A stretch of DNA of 30,452 bases from the NCBI GenBank assembly GCA_023853785.1, contig JAJIRX010000575.1, positions 1 through 30,452 of the forward strand, read 5' to 3'. A model generated the notes under the pieces. The model ran no database searches, was not told the DNA's origin, and was given only the letters and a program-made list of their open reading frames with translations. The position numbers were made by a program, and so were the translations under genes. The DNA comes from Psilocybe azurescens. Lineage: Eukaryota; Basidiomycota; Agaricomycetes; Agaricales; Agrocybaceae. This document shows, piece by piece, positions 9,285-19,224 of the stretch; within the stretch, counting starts at the first letter, position 1; every line of letters begins with the position of its first letter.

Positions 9285-11535
9285 CTAGAGTAACGCATTC
9301 TTGAATGCCCTTAAGTCGTTGTCTTTGTCCACCCCCGTCGGAGAGAAGGACGCATAAGACAGACTGACTAAGGACACTTTATTGTCTTTATTTATGACAA
9401 TGTGACTGTTCATGATATTTTTGATAACAATGTTGTTTTCATGAAAGGCGGTTAATGCATCGTTGCATGCGTTCCTGTTTGAATCGCGTCAGAGACGTGC
9501 TTCAATGTTTAATCTTCGTAAATACGTACCTGCATCGCCTGCGGCGTACCTTTGTGACTTTGGACACAATATCTCCTCCATGTTCCAAAAGGAGAATCCT
9601 ATAGCTGGGAAATATAGAGCAAGAAAACAATCCGTGCGTTTGAACGGTTGCCCTTACTTCTTTATTATGGAGCCATTTATATATTTCGTACTCTCTTATG
9701 AGAGCCTGAGACTCCATGTCGTTTCGGGTGATCTTCACAACCAGTGGCTTGGAGTAGTACACTGGGATCTTTGAGCTTGAATTTTTGTTAATGGCCCCTA
9801 AAAATACTGTGAAAACTTTTGACCGGCCAAAGGTTCTTCGAGGTCAAGGAATAGATCAAAATTGGACTGGTTGACCATCCCGTTGAATTCGCACTTCTCT
9901 AAAGCCCACTTATATGTATTTTTTGTACCGCTCAGTTCTTTTGAGAGGTTAGTGCTGTGGAAGCGAAGAGGGATTATCGAATGCTCCTTCAAAGACGACA
10001 TAATGTCCTGTGCCATCAGTGATAAAATCAGCTCAAACAACGTTTAACATAAAATTAAACCTTACAATATCTGAGTCAGAATAGTCATGTTTGCTGGTCA
10101 GCGACTGCTCGTGCTGCATAGTCTTGCTTAAGGTAATTTTTTCTGCACGTAAGTTGGTAATGTATCGATTTGCAATCGATGAATATTATCCAGATTTGTC
10201 ATCGCCTCTAGCTGACGTGCACGCTCTAAAGCGTCCCTATAAGCCAAAATATAACACGCAACAAGAATCTTCGCATGACTGGGAGCCGTATCAACGTCGC
10301 AGTTGATTAATGGAGACAGAAATAGCGTTTGTGTTTCTCGATGACGTATTCCGAACAACTCCTGGTTGCCTGAGGAAAATATCAATATCGACGTTCCCTC
10401 AGCCACCGCTTGCATCCAGTACTAGAATTATATAAAGTAGATGAGCAGCAACAGGAGATGACATAATTTTGGTTAGTGACGTGCCTGCTGACAAGCGAAA
10501 AATACATCCTTTTTCTTTCCGGTTCAACAGGTTGGGGTCGCAAAATTTTGGAGGGCTTGGGCATATTGTTCCGCGAGCCATCTATTATCTGCTGAATAAT
10601 TGTGGAATCATGGCCGGGCTGTCTACCCGTGACCACCAATCTCCCATTGATTCGGTGTGCACTAGACTTACACCTCGTCGACTCTTCATCATGTTGGGAC
10701 CTTTCTTCGCAGCCAGTCCATTTGAACTCCCCTCCAAGCTCGGGAGATCATTGATTACATGTGGCCCACATACAAGACTTTTAAACTCCCATGTGATGAG
10801 GGTGTCGAGAAGATATTTGCGAAGCAGTTGAATTTCTGATAAATTTTCGGCCGACAGAAAGTGTTCGGCCTCGGTGTTGAAAGTCAGAATTCTGTCTGCG
10901 ATTGCTTCTGTACGTCCCGCCTTCTCCGGTAACTGTAGCTGAAAAATACTTTTCCATCCGGCCTTGAAATTGAGGCCAGAAGCTATCTGTAGATACGGTT
11001 CATTCATTTTATGATATCTCGCCGCCAAGGTAGCCTCGTTGGTGATGGAGACATTATTAGGAATTGAACGTTGGGTTTCAGGAAGCGGACCCGCCGTGCG
11101 TAGGTATTCGCGGCTCTCTGTAATGATCTTATCACAGAACAGGGATAATGTTTGGAGGAGATTGTCGAGGACCACTATTTTCTTGAGTCGCAGATCGCGA
11201 TGAAGGTGCAAATCATAAAAATGAAATGGTCTCGTTTTATTGTTCGTCGTATGGTTGATTGCCGCATTATATCTGGTCGAAGGATGCTCGAAATATTGAT
11301 GAATGGCCGCGTCGACATTAGGAGGAGAGACTGGAGAGTCGGCCTCCAGTGCGGCAGTGTTGACAGTACTAGCATTGCGAGGCGAGTCATGAAGGGCGTC
11401 ATCATTGTCACTAGAGATTTGGCTACGAGATCTCTTGAGGGACGACCGAGCCACGGGGGCCTGTACCGAGTCGGGCTGGGCTGGCTCTGCAGAAGCCATA
11501 GGATAATGGATTATAAAGATGTGAAGGAAATGCAC
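9285..11535 (-). CDS. divergent paralogue of the kinase-like family with degenerate catalytic centre (pseudokinase)
   Basis: Same module order and exon plan as the intact copies, strongly diverged. Exons run about 11535-10490, 10407-10150, 10045-9530 and 9474-9285. Start is ATG 11535 or 11499 (MASAEPAQ). The Ser/Pro-rich N-terminus contains SSLKRSRSQ. Markers are FHFYDLHLHRDLRLKKIVVL (N domain) and FGIRHRETQTLFLSPLI (middle domain, compare IGIRHRESQTLYLSGLI). The N-lobe keeps its lysine and Glu (PLVVKITRND, IREYEIYKWL). In the C-lobe the catalytic loop reads IVIKNIMNSHIVIN and the DFG-equivalent reads SLS, so the catalytic Asp, the loop Asn and the metal-binding Asp are all gone. The last intron (9529-9475) keeps the same position and phase 2 as in the paralogues. 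Frame shifts near 10645 and 9840 may be sequence errors. Either a scaffold-type pseudokinase or a dying gene. Confidence 0.65.
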
Positions 11536-11583
11536 GAATTCTTGGTTGGCTTGAGCTGGCGTAGAAGTCAGATCTGGAGCTTG

Positions 11584-11590
11584 TATTTAT
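11584..11590 (-). promoter_or_regulatory. TATA-like element of the pseudokinase gene
   Basis: CATAAATACA on the minus strand lies about 50 bp upstream of the first ATG (11535) and 85 bp upstream of the second (11499). It resembles the TATAAATA elements of the two intact paralogues with one changed base. Confidence 0.35.
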
Positions 11591-11890
11591 GCTTTTCACA
11601 ACAGCCAGTGATACTTGTACTACACCTAAAAGTAGAAAGGATACTTCGAAACTATTGTAGTAGGCGGCAGTGATAGTAGCAACAGATTTTTAGACTCGTT
11701 ATTGTTATGTTACTATTTTAATCCAGCTGAACATCGTCTGACGCTAGGTGACAGCTGCTTGCTCACCCACACCAACGTGTCCTTCTTCTCGTTTCAAACC
11801 CTACTATTAAACAAGGACTCAGGTATCTCACGTCAATAATGATCAATCATAGGCGCTAAATTATAAGTTTACTCACCCAGCTCTGTACCT

Positions 11891-12086
11891 TTACAGTTGA
11901 CGTTTTTTTTTTTTTTTTTCTTGTAAATTTATGTCTATTGGGGCTTGGCCCCATGCAGACCTAACTAACGATTACAATAGTATTTAACAGCACACTGCGT
12001 GCGACTCCTTTCCCGTGGACCCCGTGTGCACCGTCGAGGTACGCCTATAGGATCGGACTATAGCGATCCCCTCCTTACAGTTGACG
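11891..12086 (-). mobile_element. SINE-like retroposon with poly(A) tail and 12-bp target duplication
   Basis: TTACAGTTGACG occurs at 11891-11902 and again at 12075-12086. Immediately inside the left copy is a run of 17 T (11903-11919), a poly(A) tail on the minus strand. The ~170-bp insert between the copies is therefore a minus-strand, target-primed retroposon. Next to the tail lies a small hairpin (GGGGCTTGGCCCC, 11940-11952). Near the 5' end is a hairpin with stem GGATCG/CGATCC (12050-12069). I could not confirm tRNA A/B boxes, so the source RNA is unknown. It could be a SINE or a retroposed small RNA. Confidence 0.75.
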
Positions 12087-12499
12087 TTAGAGGCTCTCAA
12101 TTTAGTATTGAACCAGGTTGGTGGTCAGCTTGTGAAACAGAATGTCCCCCACTTCCAGTGTTCATTACTGTGTCAAACAACATTTGCAAACATCGTGTTC
12201 GAAAATCGTAACCACTATCAAATTTCCCTGCGTCACTGTTTCCATTTGAACATTCTGATTGTGTGGGTACTCTATGTTGGGGTTTCATGAAGGTCCGCGC
12301 GTTCATAACCGAGAGAATCTAGTCCGCCTAGAATTAAAGGGTTACATTACATTTGGGGATTTGGCGTTCCTTGAATCTTATTATTCAATTCAGTTGACAT
12401 GGATACACATCAGGTTGAAGTTTTGGACGAGTACGTGTATACGGAAACACACACTGGATTCAGAACAATGAATAGTGTGGATGGCAATACTCCCCGGAG

Positions 12500-12998
12500 C
12501 ATTCGCCATTCGCCGGCGAGGCGATACCTAGCGTGGGAAAGTGGCGATACTTGGCGATTGGCGAAACTCATTATTACGTAAAATTTGAGGTAGTCTTTGT
12601 TGTTTTTGAACATAACGAAGTAGAAACAAAGCAAAAACGATTAAATAAATATGGTTATGCTGCATAACTGGTATGCTGTCTGGACAGTCCAGGCATTGCA
12701 CATCTTGCCGACTTTTGAAGTACTCGAGAATAAAGTCGTCTGCTGGGTGCCACAGCCACCACAAGACGGCATGTCGGCGGAGCGTATCAAGGGAATTTCA
12801 ACAAAATCAAGACGCGCACCGGCTTCTTGTCGGCATATAGCGGAGTTCGATGTGTTTGATGGAAACCACTGATGAACGATCACAAAACAAACAAATGATC
12901 AACACAAATATTTAATATTTGTCGCCACCTTCTCGCCAGGCTGTTTTGGCCGGCGAGTATCGCCATGTGGCGATCGCCGGCGAGGCGAAATGGCGACG
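12500..12998. mobile_element. ~500-bp GGCGA/TCGCC-rich inverted-repeat element
   Basis: Both ends are dense in TCGCC/GGCGA. The left end (12500-12570) starts CATTCGCCATTCGCCGGCGA. The reverse complement of the right end (12915-12998) starts CGTCGCCATTTCGCCTCGCC. TGGCGATACT is shared inside both ends. The AT-rich interior contains only short unrecognised open frames. This fits a non-autonomous DNA transposon (hAT-like ends are a guess). I found no clear target duplication. Confidence 0.5.
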
Positions 12999-13001
12999 TT
13001 T

Positions 13002-14255
13002 TGCCAACAACACTAACAATGAACAGTATTGTTTTTCGTTTCTTTCGTTGAACTTTTGTTCTTAGTTTATAAATAGATGTGTTGACAACAGGTGATCAGC
13101 GGCTAATATTAGCTCATGGCCAATCGCTGTGAGAATTGAATACAGCCTATTTCTTCACGCAGATGCAGCGTGTAAGAGGTATATATCTCCCAAAATCTCG
13201 GAATAGAGCCCAGAGCTAAGCAGGATCTGTGATGCTATGTGTATGTTGGCTATTTTATGTGCTTGACTGGGTTCAGTATACATCGCAATTATATTGGCCT
13301 AGCTTAAATTCTCCGGCGCGAGCTCCTAGGCCTTTTGTAACATTGTTTTTATAGTTTCCTTGAATCTTTCAGTCGAAAGTACGTGTGAGTGGGTAGCTTG
13401 ATTATGTGTTTTTTCATTAAAAGTTGTACAATAAGGTATGTGGATTTGTGTTCTAGTAAGGGATGTTTTCTGGCTAAAATTAGTGACTTTCTTCACATTT
13501 TGGACAAGAGATGCGAAAGCGTCTGTCGTGGTGGCCATACTTAGGCCAAATACTCATCAGATGAAGCAATTCACATTGGATCCATTGTTCTGGTTTCAAA
13601 AAGACCAAGAAATTAATAAAGGGCTCCAGGTTTGTGGCAGCCATTTTTTGTATAATATCTTTTGTGCCAATGCAATAGACGTGTCTGCAATCCCCTGGAA
13701 ACAATCTCATCCAATTCTCGCCTGATCCGAGGTCTTCATATGGGCATTTCGGAGTCTGATGCGCCGTGCCGCCCTAGTCCCTTGCGACGCGTCTATTTTG
13801 TTGGACAATATCCGGGCTCCACTTTCAATATTGTCCCCTTCAAATCTTTATTCAGCCGTTTTTCTTAGAGGAGAGAATCTGAAATCCAACAGTCAAACTG
13901 AGTGTGAAACTATCAATTGAGAGCAATCAGAGAAGGGATGAGAACTTCTCAGTGCGCAGGCCGACAGAACAATTCAATCAGACCGAAGTATGACTCTAAA
14001 GGGAAGAGTATCTAGTAGTAGCAATAGCCCCCTTTTATTCAAGTAAATTCAATTTTAATAAATAATGACATACAATGGTTCATTATAAGATAGTGAAAGG
14101 CTTTGAATTCTGAAGGACACGCCTCGCATTACACGAGTAGATCAATACCACTACCAGATATGATGCCAGTGCTAGATCCTACGCAGGTAAGGGACACACA
14201 GATACTTTTACCAACAAAAGAAATGAGACATGAGGACAAAATCTAGAAATATAGC
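13002..14255. other. mostly non-coding accessory stretch with possible gene fragment
   Basis: The only protein-like signal is on the minus strand between 13710 and 13326. There, two overlapping frames could form one fragment containing WIQCELLHLMSIW, HHDRRFRISCPKCEES and TERFKETIKTMLQ. I do not recognise it and the evidence for coding is weak. The dispersed repeat at 13732-13829 is listed separately. From 13870 to 14255 I see nothing but the presumed 3' flank of the kinase-like gene ending at 14256. Confidence 0.3.
13732..13829. repeat. dispersed repeat, copy 1 (ISESDAPC element)
   Basis: Similar over ~100 bp to 17021-17125. The core is GTCTTCA, then TGGGCATTTCGGAGTCTGA, GCGCCGTGCC and CGTCTATTTTGTTGG. 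Read on the plus strand it encodes LHMGISESDAPC followed by RVYFVGQYPGS. The second copy encodes nearly the same peptide with changes mostly at third codon positions, so it may derive from a coding sequence, perhaps a transposon fragment. Confidence 0.7.
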
Positions 14256-16514
14256 TCAGTATACATCCCAATAATATTTGCCTCGTTCGAATTTGCCGTG
14301 AAGAACATCCTTCAGGCACGTAATTTCAGTGGCTAGCTGCTCATCTGTTCCCCCGTCAGAAAACTCGAAGTCAATGATGGAGATATGGCCGTCCGAATCA
14401 ATAAGCAAATTGTCAGCTTTGATATCGTGGTGCCTGATCCCTGCTTTGTGGAGACTTTCCAATGCACTAAGAAAGGCTTTCCTACGCGTTGCAATGCTTA
14501 TTAGTTAATTTGCTAACAGACAGTGGGTATCATGGGTTTCTCACCTTTCTTGCCAGGTAGTAGTCACCTGTTGGGCGAATGCCCCTGTACGTTGGATCTC
14601 CCTTTCGCGAAGAGTTTTACCACCGTCGGCTATAAGCAGTCCGAGCGCACCAGTTTCTACATCTTGAAACAGGCCATGTACGTCAACGACTCCTTCAACT
14701 CCATCCGCTCGGAACAGTCTGCAGTAGGTACGAAATTCTTCTTTGAGGATTTCTTTTTTGTTTCTGTGAACGCTAGTTTGAATACCAGGTTCTCCCTCAG
14801 CACTTCACCCGATTCTAATGCAAGCTCTGCTTGAGCAGGGTGAACAGCAGATTCTGTGCTATGACCAAAGAGGCCGAGAGGTGCCTGTAGTCTCAGAACG
14901 AAAGAGTCACGGATATGATATTCCTTCTGATTCTGCATCCTGTCAGATGTCCAATCAGAGAATTCCGGAAGCGTATCACGCATACATGACTCTCCTATTC
15001 GTTTGAAGGAAGAGGGAACGATTGAGCAAAATGCGCCGTAGTCCAAGTTTACTAATCCTAATTTTCGATGGATCATCTCCTGCGTAAACTGAACAGAAAG
15101 TTTAGGTCAATACAATGCATACAAGAAGAGATAGTAATGTACAAAGAACGACTCACAACATTGGGCGAAGTCCTGATTCTCGCCTCCGGAACGCATGCCC
15201 TACGGCGCTTAGACTTGGACGTTTCCTTTTCCTCCAGGCCATCAGCAGAGCGCTTCTTAGAAGGAGAGGTAGAAGTAGTCATGGGCTTCTGCAGAAGAGT
15301 ATCAGCGAGACGTTTTCGTTCAAGTGCGTCTTGAACGATGGCAATGTAAAGACCGATATGAAGCTTCCGGTAGCTAGGATTTCGAATGGTGGCTGTATCA
15401 ATGAGCCCAGATAGATAGAGGGTCTGAGACTCCCTGTGCCGAATTCCAATGCGCTCGAACCGACCACAATGCAGAATAATGTACGTTGTATCGTATATTG
15501 CTGCCCGTGCCCAAGCCTAAAGAGTAAATTCAATCAATGCAGGCTTGTTTAAACGATCACATTACTCACATGCTGTAAGTAGTGCCGGAGTTCAGGGGCA
15601 AAATCGTCTTCGTCGTCTTCGTCATCTTCGTCCACTTGGTTAAGCAGAGGCTCCGGTGCGATAATGCGTTCCATGGCTTTCGTGACGATTTTCCTCTCTT
15701 TGGGATCTCCGGCTCTCGTAGTCGAGGACATGTTACCGGCGGGTAGTTTGCTTGATAATGATTTGGCGTCTAAAGGCGGGACAGCGTATGATGTCGTTTC
15801 GTATCCTTGGGTGCGGGATGTTTGCCAGCTAAAGCCCATGTCTCCTGTCATATCTTGGAAGAGAGATATGAAAGTATGTAGCATGGGGAACATATGCCAG
15901 ATTGCCAGCTTGGGAAACTTGTCGAAGAGTTCAACAAACGTGTTCTTGGTCTGCGCAGATAGCCCCTTCTCGAATACTGTTGGAAAGAAGCGATCCCCAA
16001 AAGGGTTTTGATTCACAGCAAGATGACCTTCCGCCATAGAGTATGTATCAGCTTTGCTATCTTCGGTAAACGTGAAAATGGAGTTCCATGTGTCAACACC
16101 GGGATGCACGCTTAGCTTTGATGCAAGTACGTGACATATGCTGCCAATATGTTTAGCATAGTGGTCCCTTACAGAGCCAGCGCTAGAAAATTTCTGTCCT
16201 GGTATGTCGAGATTATATTCGTAACCGGTGGAGGAAAACTGATAGCGCTTCGCTACGAAGTCTCGAGTGGCGTCATCACAAGTCCTCCCCAGTAATTGAG
16301 GGAGAGACGGCATGTGTACCACATTTTTAAGGATGTAGCTAGTGCCGATATGCTGATCGTAGAAGTCGCTGGGTGGTGAAATTTTGTCGGCTGGATAGAA
16401 GTGACGCTCATGATGGTCTGGTATAAATGGATCTCGTTGGGAAAGCTTAGGGTTATAATTGGCGTCAAAAGTCGCCTGCAAAAGGGTCTGGAAGGAGTCG
16501 TTTGATGAAAACAT
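14256..16514 (-). CDS. three-module fungal kinase-like protein (copy KA), ~691 aa
   Basis: Best preserved member of the family. Exons: 16514-15570, 15516-15157, 15088-14545 and 14481-14256. One base is missing in an A run near 14763; with it the exons sum to 692 codons. N-terminal domain at 1-315 (SDFYDQHIGTSYILKNVV, WQTSRTQGYETTSYAVPP) with an acidic DEDDEDDEDD run before LRHYLQH. Middle domain at 316-435 (DTTYIILHCGRFERIGIRHR) ending in a basic SKSKRRRA patch. The kinase N-lobe keeps lysine (LVFKLAF) and Glu (KEEFRTYC), but its glycine loop is irregular (LGLFGHSTESAV). The C-lobe has catalytic loop RHHDIKADNLLID and DFE in place of DFG, and ends about 40 residues later. Introns are phase 0, 0 and 2 as in copy KB. 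Role unknown; nuclear location and ATP-dependent phosphotransfer are inferences. Confidence 0.85.
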
Positions 16515-16674
16515 TCTGTTTTCATACAGTCACAGGTCTCAAAAAGAGGATTCTGTTCAGAGAGGTTGTAGTCTTCGCAGCCTACGAGGTTGAGTTGCCT
16601 TTGAGGGTGATTGGTATAAAAGGGAGCTGTAACAAATAAGAGGAGAAATGGCTCACGTCGTATGCAGCAGTGTG

Positions 16675-16682
16675 TATTTATA
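16675..16682 (-). promoter_or_regulatory. TATA box of kinase-like gene KA
   Basis: TATAAATA on the minus strand, 161 bp upstream of the ATG at 16514. It matches the element of copy KB in sequence and spacing. Confidence 0.55.
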
Positions 16683-17020
16683 CAGAATTGGAGGGCCTTA
16701 TGCGGCAAAGGTGTGCTTTTCCAGAAATATTGAGAGATTTTGAGCTATTTCAGCCGTGAAAACACACAAAACTGTTGTTCTGGTTGCCAAATGTAAATCA
16801 AGGTAGCCCAGCAGTGGCTCCCGATATTGTTGAAATCGTTTATTGTCCAGCGATACTCATCGTGATCGTCTTGTGCTAGCACAATGGCCGTCGTACTTCT
16901 GCATAATTGTGTGGTTTCCGAGAACTGCATAAGAACAATTAGATTGTTGTAAGTATAAGGCGAGAGTGTTGGATAAGGGATTACTTAGGATCCACATCAA
17001 CGGACTATCATTGGTTGCGC

Positions 17021-17125
17021 GTCTTCACGTGGATATTTCTGAGTCCGACGCGCCATGCCACACCCGTGCTCCATCGGGCGTCTATTTTTGTTGGCCGCAA
17101 TCCGACATCCATTCTCAACTTCAAT
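17021..17125. repeat. dispersed repeat, copy 2 (ISESDAPC element)
   Basis: Second copy of the repeat at 13732-13829. Plus-strand reading gives LHVDISESDAPC, then APSGVYF. One extra T in a T run (CTATTTTTG against CTATTTTG) moves the following VGRNPTSILNF into another frame, matching VGQYPGSTFNI of copy 1. Flanks are AT-rich with no clear terminal repeats. Confidence 0.7.
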
Positions 17126-17229
17126 CTCATAATTATATACATAAATTTCTTTATAAATGCTAAGCTAATATTATCACTTTTATTGAGCGCGATTGAGTAA
17201 AATAAGAACAATAAAGGAGGAGTGGCCCA

Positions 17230-17823
17230 CAACGTTGACCGGTCACGCCTCTCAAGAACACGCCTCACGTGACGAAAAGGTATGCGAAGTTGACCCAACA
17301 ACCAAGGTAAAATAATGATAAATCAATTTCTTTCCGCTACTTATCGATTTCTCTAACAAGAACTGACGCGTATCTTGAATTCTCACAGGAAGGACTCGAT
17401 GATATTGAGGGCATGCTCTCATACCGCATCGTGCCATGGACGCCAGTACAGAAAGACACCGCGCCCAGAGAAGTCGAAGAGTCGTCCAAGGCTGTCCTTA
17501 AAGAGCTTGAAACGAGATGCATAGCAGGCCAAAGCATCGAAAAGGACATCGCTGCGATCCGGAAAGTGGAATAAAAGTATGAGGATGGGAAGTACAGTGT
17601 GGACCTGGATCGTTTCGACAGGATCGCTCGGGCGGGTGAGCGCTTCTTGTCTTTTCTTTTTTGTCTTGAACGAAGCGCTGCGAGATGCGTCTTGTTTCCT
17701 ATCCCAGAATGAAGCAGGACATGCAGTGTGCCGATTGTTCCAGCTGAAAGGATTCATAAATCCATACCCGTTCCTGAAGTTAATTCCACTGTGCGCAAAG
17801 CAAGAGTACTACTCGCCCCTGTA
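17230..17823 (+). pseudogene. unrecognised exon set with internal nonsense codon
   Basis: Three plus-strand segments join by plausible splice sites: up to 17306 (reading EKVCEVDPTTK), 17389-17635, and about 17734-17823. The middle segment reads EGLDDIEGMLSYRIVPWTPV and continues KELETRCIAGQSIEKD. It then meets TAA at 17572-17574 and goes on in the same frame as KYEDGKYSVDLDRFDRIARA. The same frame on both sides means the stop is a substitution, not an indel, if the downstream part is coding. I do not recognise the family. No start codon or complete gene could be built. It may be the 3' part of a gene cut by repeat insertion. The long minus-strand frame here looks like its shadow. Confidence 0.35.
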
Positions 17824-19224
17824 GTCCTCAAAACGCGGGTCCATCTAGTCTCCAAAGTATGTGCAAATTGACGCGAGTTTGGAACGGAACTGCTTCCTCA
17901 GAGTATTTGCCCTCTTTCGAAGGACAGCACTCGTCCGTTGAGTCCCACTTGAGGGATGGTGGTGAGGTTACAGTCGACAGGGTTCATCAGCCAGCCTCCT
18001 TCGACAGACAGAAATTGGGCAGGTATCCTTTCTTGTGCCGTTTCCTTGAGGTCCTTAAGGTGGGTTCACACATATAGGGTGGCATATATGCTAGTGTCGG
18101 AGATTGACGGTAGGAGTGTATACGCTCGACGTATTTTTGGCGTAGATATGCAAAGCCTGGATCCTCCTGTTACATATTCTTTTTTTTAAGTGCCACAGAG
18201 ACACTGGCGAGTGTGACGATATGCGAGACGAAAGAACAATAAAGCGGCGATTTCACTGGAACAGCAGTGTCATGAACTTTAGAGACGGGAAGCTCGTTTT
18301 CCTTGGTATTTTATGCCTTGAGCATGAGTAGAGAAGAGCGATACGCGACTAGAGGATGTGTCGGAAGAATGTTAAACGTGTTCGAGTTGTAGTCAGTTGA
18401 CGCCAATAGGTTTCAACGTCAGTATTGACTGTGATCTATTTATAGCACAGCGAATGATCGTGTGCAGAAAAAGAGAATGGCTGCAGAAATAGAAAAGACA
18501 TGGATGACCATACATAACTAGGACGGATAGATATGCATGCTGATTATTGAAAAGAAGGCCATCCTGATTCCTCAGGTTGTCAATCCCACGAAGGGCACGG
18601 CTGGTAGGAGTGACTATGCGCTGGCGCGTTCGTTGGCGCGTGGCATCAGTGCGACCAGGACGGTCAATCTGACTGAGACATATGCTTAGAGCTTCTGATT
18701 GAAATAGAGAGCAGCCTTCAAAACGTAAGAGAGATTCTCTTCAAGGCAAGTTGGGCAAAGCGATTGAAGAAGTCAGGTGAATCCACGGGTGTAGACCATG
18801 TCATCTTCTAGACAGGTAGGCTGAGATACAGGAAAAGAATAAATGACATGGTAGATAGGAAGGAGAGATAACAGGTGGACTGCGTACTGGCTTCGACGGA
18901 TATCTTTCCCAGTGCAGCGTGAACTGCCATTGCGGCCGACTGCCGGAGTGCTATTTTGATACGTTATATATATGATATCTGAGAGATACAGTGAATACTC
19001 AACAACTTGACCTGTACCAGCACGCTCTCCATCTTGGTAGTGGTGGTCTGAGGCATATTGGTGGTATTCAAGGTCTTGGCACTGAGACTTGGCACGTGTT
19101 CCTCGAAATGTCAATACCAGAACCGAAACGGGAAGGGACAGTCGAACTGACTCTGACTGGACCACCAACATCTCCTCGAATCCTTGTATGACTTCCAGTC
19201 CGCGTATCTACTTATTCTTTAACC
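17824..19224. other. intergenic region upstream of the transporter
   Basis: Holds the RPB1-tail relic (18580-18640) and presumably the transporter promoter just before 19225. No other gene, RNA or clear element was recognised. The minus-strand open frame at 18773-19171 has no recognisable protein character. Confidence 0.5.
18580..18640 (-). pseudogene. relic of the RPB1 3' end
   Basis: On the minus strand the sequence reads HSHSYQPCPSWD and a TGA stop at 18582-18580. The genuine RPB1 gene ends [12 protein letters not shown] and stop at 23470. On the plus strand 38 of the first 44 bases agree, and downstream of the stop both share GCATGCTGA at a similar distance (about 40-45 bp). Upstream the match fades and no CTD heptads can be read. 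This is a duplicated fragment of the RPB1 C-terminus and 3' UTR lying 4.9 kb from its source in the same orientation. Confidence 0.7.

Noticed and set aside
11152..11673. 173-codon plus-strand open frame
   Set aside because: Antisense to the N-terminal domain of the pseudokinase gene, whose minus-strand frame is longer, uninterrupted and homologous to its paralogues.
17419..17757. 112-codon minus-strand open frame
   Set aside because: The plus strand here has better protein-like sequence with splice sites; the minus frame looks like its complement.
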